From assembly GCA_964390795.1 (NCBI GenBank), contig CAYMLQ010000249.1, forward strand, positions 1-8,840: DNA of 8,840 nt. Direction: 5' to 3'. Positions 6,201 through 8,840 of this stretch are shown here, one piece after another; the stretch's first letter is position 1, and each line of letters starts with the position of its first letter. Both the position numbers and the translations under genes were made by a program. Origin of the DNA: CAYMLQ01 sp964390795. GTDB lineage: Bacteria; Verrucomicrobiota; Kiritimatiellia; RFP12; UBA1067. Below the pieces are notes generated by a model. That model saw nothing but the letters and a program-made list of their open reading frames with translations. It made no database searches and was not told the origin of the DNA.

Positions 6201-8766
6201 GACCGCGCTCATCACGGACGAGGACGGTCTGGCCCTGACCGACTCCGGCGTCGCCGAACAGGAGCTGGTGGCTCCCAACGCCTTCATCGATCTGACCGTA
6301 AACGTCGCGGCCTCCGCGCCTTCAGCGGAGCGCACGGTGTTGATCCGAGCCTTCTGGAATCCGCAAGACCCAAACCTCGAGGTCAGGGACGTCATCCAAC
6401 TGGAACTGCTGCCTCCGAATGCGGCGCCGACGGCCACGAACGCGTTTGCATCTGTCGCGCCGGGAGCGAGCGCGGATGTGGATCTGTGGACGCTCGCGTC
6501 AGACAGCGAAACCTCGAACACGTCGCTGTGGTTCGAGGTGACGGGTGCGGCCAACGGCACAGCCGTGTTGCTGGCCGACGGGCACACGGTCCGCTTCAGC
6601 CCCGCCGCCGGCTACAACGGTCCCGCGACCTTCGCCTACACGGCGCGCGACGCGTCTGAGGACGCGCGCCTGTTGCGCCACTACACCTTCGAGCCGCCGG
6701 ACACGACGGCTGATGCGCTCGCGACCGATGAGGCGAACCGAAGCGACGGCATGCTGACGCGCATAGGAACCGGCACGTACGCGTACGAGGCGAACTCGCC
6801 GTTCCGGTTCCAGATGCAGAGCCTGCGCCTCGTCGAGGTCAACGCAGGGTCTAACGCGCAACTGAGGACAGCGTTGCCGGTCACTGAGTTCAACCTGACG
6901 AACGCGTCGTGGACAATGTCGATGTGGCTCAAGCGGGCGACGAGCAACACCACTGACATGGCTTTCTACATCGGCAATGGTAACGGTGGCAGTGGTTCTG
7001 GCCACGAGTTGGAAATGTGGTGCGGCGGAAACGAGAGCAGGCTCAACGTGAGCTACTGGGACGCGACCAACAGCCAGCGCGCGAAGTTCAGCTCGCCCGC
7101 CACGGTGACAACCGGCACGTGGCACCATGCGGCCCTCGTCTGGAGTGCCACAGGCGGCGGAAAGGGAAGCCTCGCTTTCTTTGTCGACGGCGCGGCGTGC
7201 GGCAGTACGAATCTTACGGCGGGCTTCAATCAGACCTCGGATCTGATTTTCGGGGGCATCGCCGCTTCGGCGGGCGATCCGCGCGCCTTCAACGGGTGGC
7301 TGGACGACTGCGCACTCTACACCGGAGCCCTCAGCGTGGCTGAGATTACGCAGTTGGCGCAGATGCCCGTCAGCTACAATGCCGGTCTTGCGTCGAGCAA
7401 CAGCGTGAGTGTGAACGTGGACGACGCTACGAACGGACTGCTGGCCCGTTGGCCCTTCGACGGTTCGCTGGCCGACGTGACCGGCAACGGATGGCAACTC
7501 ACGGCTGCGGGGAATGCCGCGCCGACGAACACCCTGCGAAAACAGGGGTCAAACAGCCTGTCGCTCGACGGTAACGGCGATTACGCCTACACGTCCACGC
7601 TGCTGTTCAGCAACGCCCTCACGCTCACCGCTTGGATCTACGTGCCGTCCAACGCGCCCAACATTCAGACCGTGGCTGCGAATTCGATCGGCGGCGGCAA
7701 TGCGAGCGGCTTCCGGTTCTACGTGAATGGGTACACCAGCAATCCGGGCGACGGCAAACTCTGCCTCGAAACGGGCAACGGAACCGCGGGGCTCGGCATC
7801 TCCAGCGCCGCAGGGGCTGTCGCCAAGGATCAGTGGCAGCATGTCGCCGCGGTGATCAACCGCAGCGCGGGCTCGGCTACGCTGTACCGGAACGGGACGG
7901 TCGTGGGCGCTGGAAATATCCGCACCGACTTCACCAACAACGCGACTCTCTCTCTTGGAGCCATGGGCGTAAACGGATTTCCCTTTCGAGGAAACATGGA
8001 TGATATGCGCGTCTATACCCGAGCGCTCAGCGCCGCCGAAATCGCCGCGATCATCAACGCGGTCAACATCCCGCCGGTCATCGGGAGCGTGACGAACCGC
8101 TCGCTCGCCGTCAGCGCCAGCACCGGCGCGATCGGTTTCAGCGTGAGCGACGCGGAGACCGCGCCACAGCATTTGGCGCTCAGCGCCTCCTCGTCAAACA
8201 CGGGGCTCGTGCAGAACACGGGCATCGCTCTGAGCGGAGGCGGCACGAATCGGACGGTGACGGTGACGACGCTCTCGAACCGTCTGGGTGTCGCCACAAT
8301 CACGCTGACGGTGAATGACGGCACGCGCGTTACCCTTGAAGACTTCACGTTGGCGGTGACGGGGTCCGCAGCGGAAACGTGGCGCTTTGACCGCTTCGGC
8401 ACGACGGCGAACAGCGGCAGCGCGGCGGACGGCGCGAATCCCGACGGTGACGCATGGAGCAACGCAGTGGAGTACGTGCTCGGCACCGATCCCCTGACGC
8501 CCAATGCGGGCCTGACGCTGGATTCGGCGGCTGCGGTCAGCGGGGGGCTTCAGGTCACCTTCTATGCGCGGCAGGCTGCGGGTCTTGGCTATGCAGGGCT
8601 GACGCGGTATTTCGACGTGGAGTCGGCCATCGCCCTCTCCGGCGCGTCCTGGTCAAGCGTCGCGGGCCGCACCGGTATCGTGGGCAGCAATCAGACCGTT
8701 ACGGTCACGCTGCCGCTGGATGGTCCGCGAAGGTTCTACCAGATCAAGGCGCGACTTCAAGAGTGA
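3214..8766 (+). CDS. Giant secreted multidomain carbohydrate-binding protein
   Basis: The product is about 1850 residues, numbered here from ATG 3214. The start is uncertain: no well-spaced Shine-Dalgarno precedes any candidate, and ATG 3226 or 3256 would also keep the signal peptide (hydrophobic 'FWCAALTLLVLF', cleavage near 'LSAA-S' at about residue 40). Domains in order: CBM35-like sandwich 42-172; barrel-like segment 173-373; DUF1349-like back half 374-440; full DUF1349-like 445-617; DUF1349-like front half 627-740; second barrel-like segment 741-920; Ig-like NEW3-type domain about 930-1068; bacterial Ig/cadherin-like domain 1070-1150; LamG 1152-1385; closing strand of that Ig domain 1388-1405; LamG 1408-1616; cadherin-like 1620-1717; and a C-terminal module 1718-1850. 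The last has an Asp-rich, calcium-loop-like 'NPDGDAWSN..EY.LGTDP' (1742-1760) and ends 'RRFYQIKARL'. CBM35 and LamG folds commonly bind glycans, so a surface or secreted glycan-binding role is inferred. The barrel-like part may be a glycoside hydrolase but I recognise no family. No PEP-CTERM or LPXTG tail is present. Confidence 0.88.
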   Translation: MRYLMAAMMGARKGMPLKAHHFWCAALTLLVLFSPRLSAASLLNQVTRQAESATLVSAPVETATAGYRGAGYVNVPSTGGSLTWASIDGGPGGGVNVQIRYALSGTATREAPVTMNGVTRRVRFAPTGAGVWGTATAFGRLAPGTANAITLATDGADIGIVDEITVSQPAPVRIPTRVYWGGYKGMSQLVGAGTSQWSWVQSHQDGLLLHGAYWGNPAMSPAPSNVAPALATLLRPYKPHYIYEAGFPGEFPNINSALGTDKVGATLTDVNQLLTWGFSQPDISTDFHLFAWQESMRYHPEWSREDFFAALCGNWGTYTGTVVSAGTYGWFRQWTEKLAQTYPGIRVTACDSPVYFNWDELRELGDNNNAYEAWVKLERHGTNVEAFWSATGYTWKSLGVTTSTLPATAYAGLAVTSKNNARLATAKFASAQVYNFFFGDIGMPGRGGSLSNGVGTITLTSNGDQSNGTDDDAHFFVYDEPSGDGEFVAKVDSLVNNRTPANPDTAAGVVVRESLASNARVASLSLRHDGKAQFRTRTSTGGALTSIATPAVAIPAWLKLARTGNSFSAWYSTNGVAYTQIGATQTVSMASAVKAGLFCDSAVYWDDADAQFSYVNFLDTTANTASWSGQDIGSPGLAGSQGIGTTITVEASGADIAGTADQFRLVYKPLTGDGTVLAQCSTFADKTSSSTALDPLAKMGVMLRASTGANARHAAVCFTPQQGIRHLVRATDGASSVTGGVWGIGEAGIVPGLTASSLPRRTLAHYLTGNDFFGALRDAFPGTYKPNYAGFTTDSPYADYMRWGGSETQADAVRHRQKIRLYEAWLQSNGLEHQLIANSNTDSATGTAAERDTWDATYADDSLRSITLHQLEGGRPDKVIFESWYDGPFTLVPETKPGSFANLALRGIKYLKGEDQTMDLTVRAHPAAYFFGGGLRQSVPEGDQVRVWRAVTNGAAQSFTVRLKNTGEVDALPVLQAYESGGAGWAVSYYRGTTNVTALITDEDGLALTDSGVAEQELVAPNAFIDLTVNVAASAPSAERTVLIRAFWNPQDPNLEVRDVIQLELLPPNAAPTATNAFASVAPGASADVDLWTLASDSETSNTSLWFEVTGAANGTAVLLADGHTVRFSPAAGYNGPATFAYTARDASEDARLLRHYTFEPPDTTADALATDEANRSDGMLTRIGTGTYAYEANSPFRFQMQSLRLVEVNAGSNAQLRTALPVTEFNLTNASWTMSMWLKRATSNTTDMAFYIGNGNGGSGSGHELEMWCGGNESRLNVSYWDATNSQRAKFSSPATVTTGTWHHAALVWSATGGGKGSLAFFVDGAACGSTNLTAGFNQTSDLIFGGIAASAGDPRAFNGWLDDCALYTGALSVAEITQLAQMPVSYNAGLASSNSVSVNVDDATNGLLARWPFDGSLADVTGNGWQLTAAGNAAPTNTLRKQGSNSLSLDGNGDYAYTSTLLFSNALTLTAWIYVPSNAPNIQTVAANSIGGGNASGFRFYVNGYTSNPGDGKLCLETGNGTAGLGISSAAGAVAKDQWQHVAAVINRSAGSATLYRNGTVVGAGNIRTDFTNNATLSLGAMGVNGFPFRGNMDDMRVYTRALSAAEIAAIINAVNIPPVIGSVTNRSLAVSASTGAIGFSVSDAETAPQHLALSASSSNTGLVQNTGIALSGGGTNRTVTVTTLSNRLGVATITLTVNDGTRVTLEDFTLAVTGSAAETWRFDRFGTTANSGSAADGANPDGDAWSNAVEYVLGTDPLTPNAGLTLDSAAAVSGGLQVTFYARQAAGLGYAGLTRYFDVESAIALSGASWSSVAGRTGIVGSNQTVTVTLPLDGPRRFYQIKARLQE
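4333..5433 (+). repeat. DUF1349-like module array: back half, full copy, front half
   Basis: This is a protein-level repeat inside the giant gene. Residues 374-440 ('WVKLERHGTNVEAFWS...LAVTSKNN..LATAKF') match the second half of a DUF1349-like sandwich. Residues 445-617 form a whole copy, including 'WLKLARTGNSFSAWYSTNG'. Residues 627-740 ('GADIAGTADQFRLVYKPLTGDG... MGVMLRAS.. ..ATDGASSVTGG') are a first half that stops just where 'WLKL/WVKL' should follow. Total length is about 367 residues, close to two full repeat periods. The sandwich is of a concanavalin-like kind often found in secreted PVC proteins. Confidence 0.75.
6670..8061 (+). repeat. Pair of LamG (concanavalin-like jellyroll) domains
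   Basis: The two divergent modules in the giant gene are 6670-7368 and 7435-8061. Shared landmarks are an opening 'LLRHYTFE' / 'LLARWPFDGSLADVTGNG', a central 'SWTMSMWLKR' / 'ALTLTAWIYV', and 'GTWHHAALVW' / 'DQWQHVAAVI'. Next come 'FFVDGAACG' / 'LYRNGTVVG', then a closing 'NGWLDDCALYTGALSVAEI' / 'RGNMDDMRVYTRALSAAEI'. These match LamG-type (Laminin_G_3) domains, which bind sugars or calcium in many secreted proteins. The copies differ too much for recent duplication. Confidence 0.85.
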
Positions 8767-8840
8767 GTTCCTCGTCACAGGCCGATTGGGTGACTTGCAA
8801 GATCAAACGAACGTTTCTAGGCTGCGAGTTTATTGAGTAC
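8767..8840. other. Short 3' flank without a recognised gene
   Basis: The 74 bases after the giant gene hold no credible reading frame. Two small inverted repeats are present: GTCAC/GTGAC (8774-8778 with 8790-8794) and AAACG/CGTTT (8805-8809 with 8812-8816). Neither is followed by a T-run, so I do not call a terminator. The composition is lower in GC than the gene before it, as expected for intergenic DNA. Confidence 0.5.

Noticed and set aside
6499..7497. Minus-strand frame of 332 codons inside the giant gene
   Set aside because: Same Arg/Val-rich antisense character, and it covers the well-recognised LamG coding region.
8365..8766. PEP-CTERM or LPXTG sorting tail on the giant protein
   Set aside because: No VPEP or LPxTG motif and no closing hydrophobic segment with basic end; the protein ends 'FYQIKARLQE'.
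8761..8816. Intrinsic terminator after the giant gene
   Set aside because: Only 5-base-pair stems are present and no T-run follows.

Overview
The window is GC-rich DNA carrying four protein genes: one running in from the left edge, two complete smaller genes, and one very large gene filling the right 60 percent. No RNA genes, CRISPR arrays, transposases or phage genes were seen. Several traits suggest a member of the PVC group, most likely Verrucomicrobiota or Kiritimatiellota. These are a cytochrome related to the hydrazine synthase alpha subunit, a secreted giant built of CBM35-like, DUF1349-like, LamG and cadherin-like modules, and a C-terminal module of the 'NPDGD..SN..EY.LGTDP ... RRFYQIK' kind. 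The taxonomic call rests on family resemblance recognised by eye, not on a marker gene.

Layout. Bases 1-1421 (+) encode the C-terminal 470 or so residues of an exported c-type cytochrome with two CxxCH motifs. Its stop codon touches a 76-base GGCAGT-type tandem repeat (1421-1496). After this a strong Shine-Dalgarno leads a 233-residue lipoprotein with a cupin domain resembling D-lyxose isomerase (1538-2239, +). A convergent gene (2332-2994, -) encodes a 220-residue protein with one N-terminal membrane anchor and no function I recognise. A divergent intergenic region (2995-3213) has a TATACT -10 candidate and three copies of a TGACCC hexamer. From it the giant gene (about 3214-8766, +) is read, encoding a secreted protein of about 1850 residues.

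How they might work together. The cytochrome and the cupin lipoprotein share a strand and are separated by 116 bases, so they could be co-expressed; both would act outside the cytoplasmic membrane. The giant protein looks like a carbohydrate-binding, possibly carbohydrate-cleaving, surface or secreted protein. Its region of barrel-like alternating strand and helix sequence is split in two, and the segments are separated by an array of DUF1349-like beta-sandwich modules. That array itself begins with a back half and ends with a front half. This permuted or nested layout is the most unusual thing in the window.
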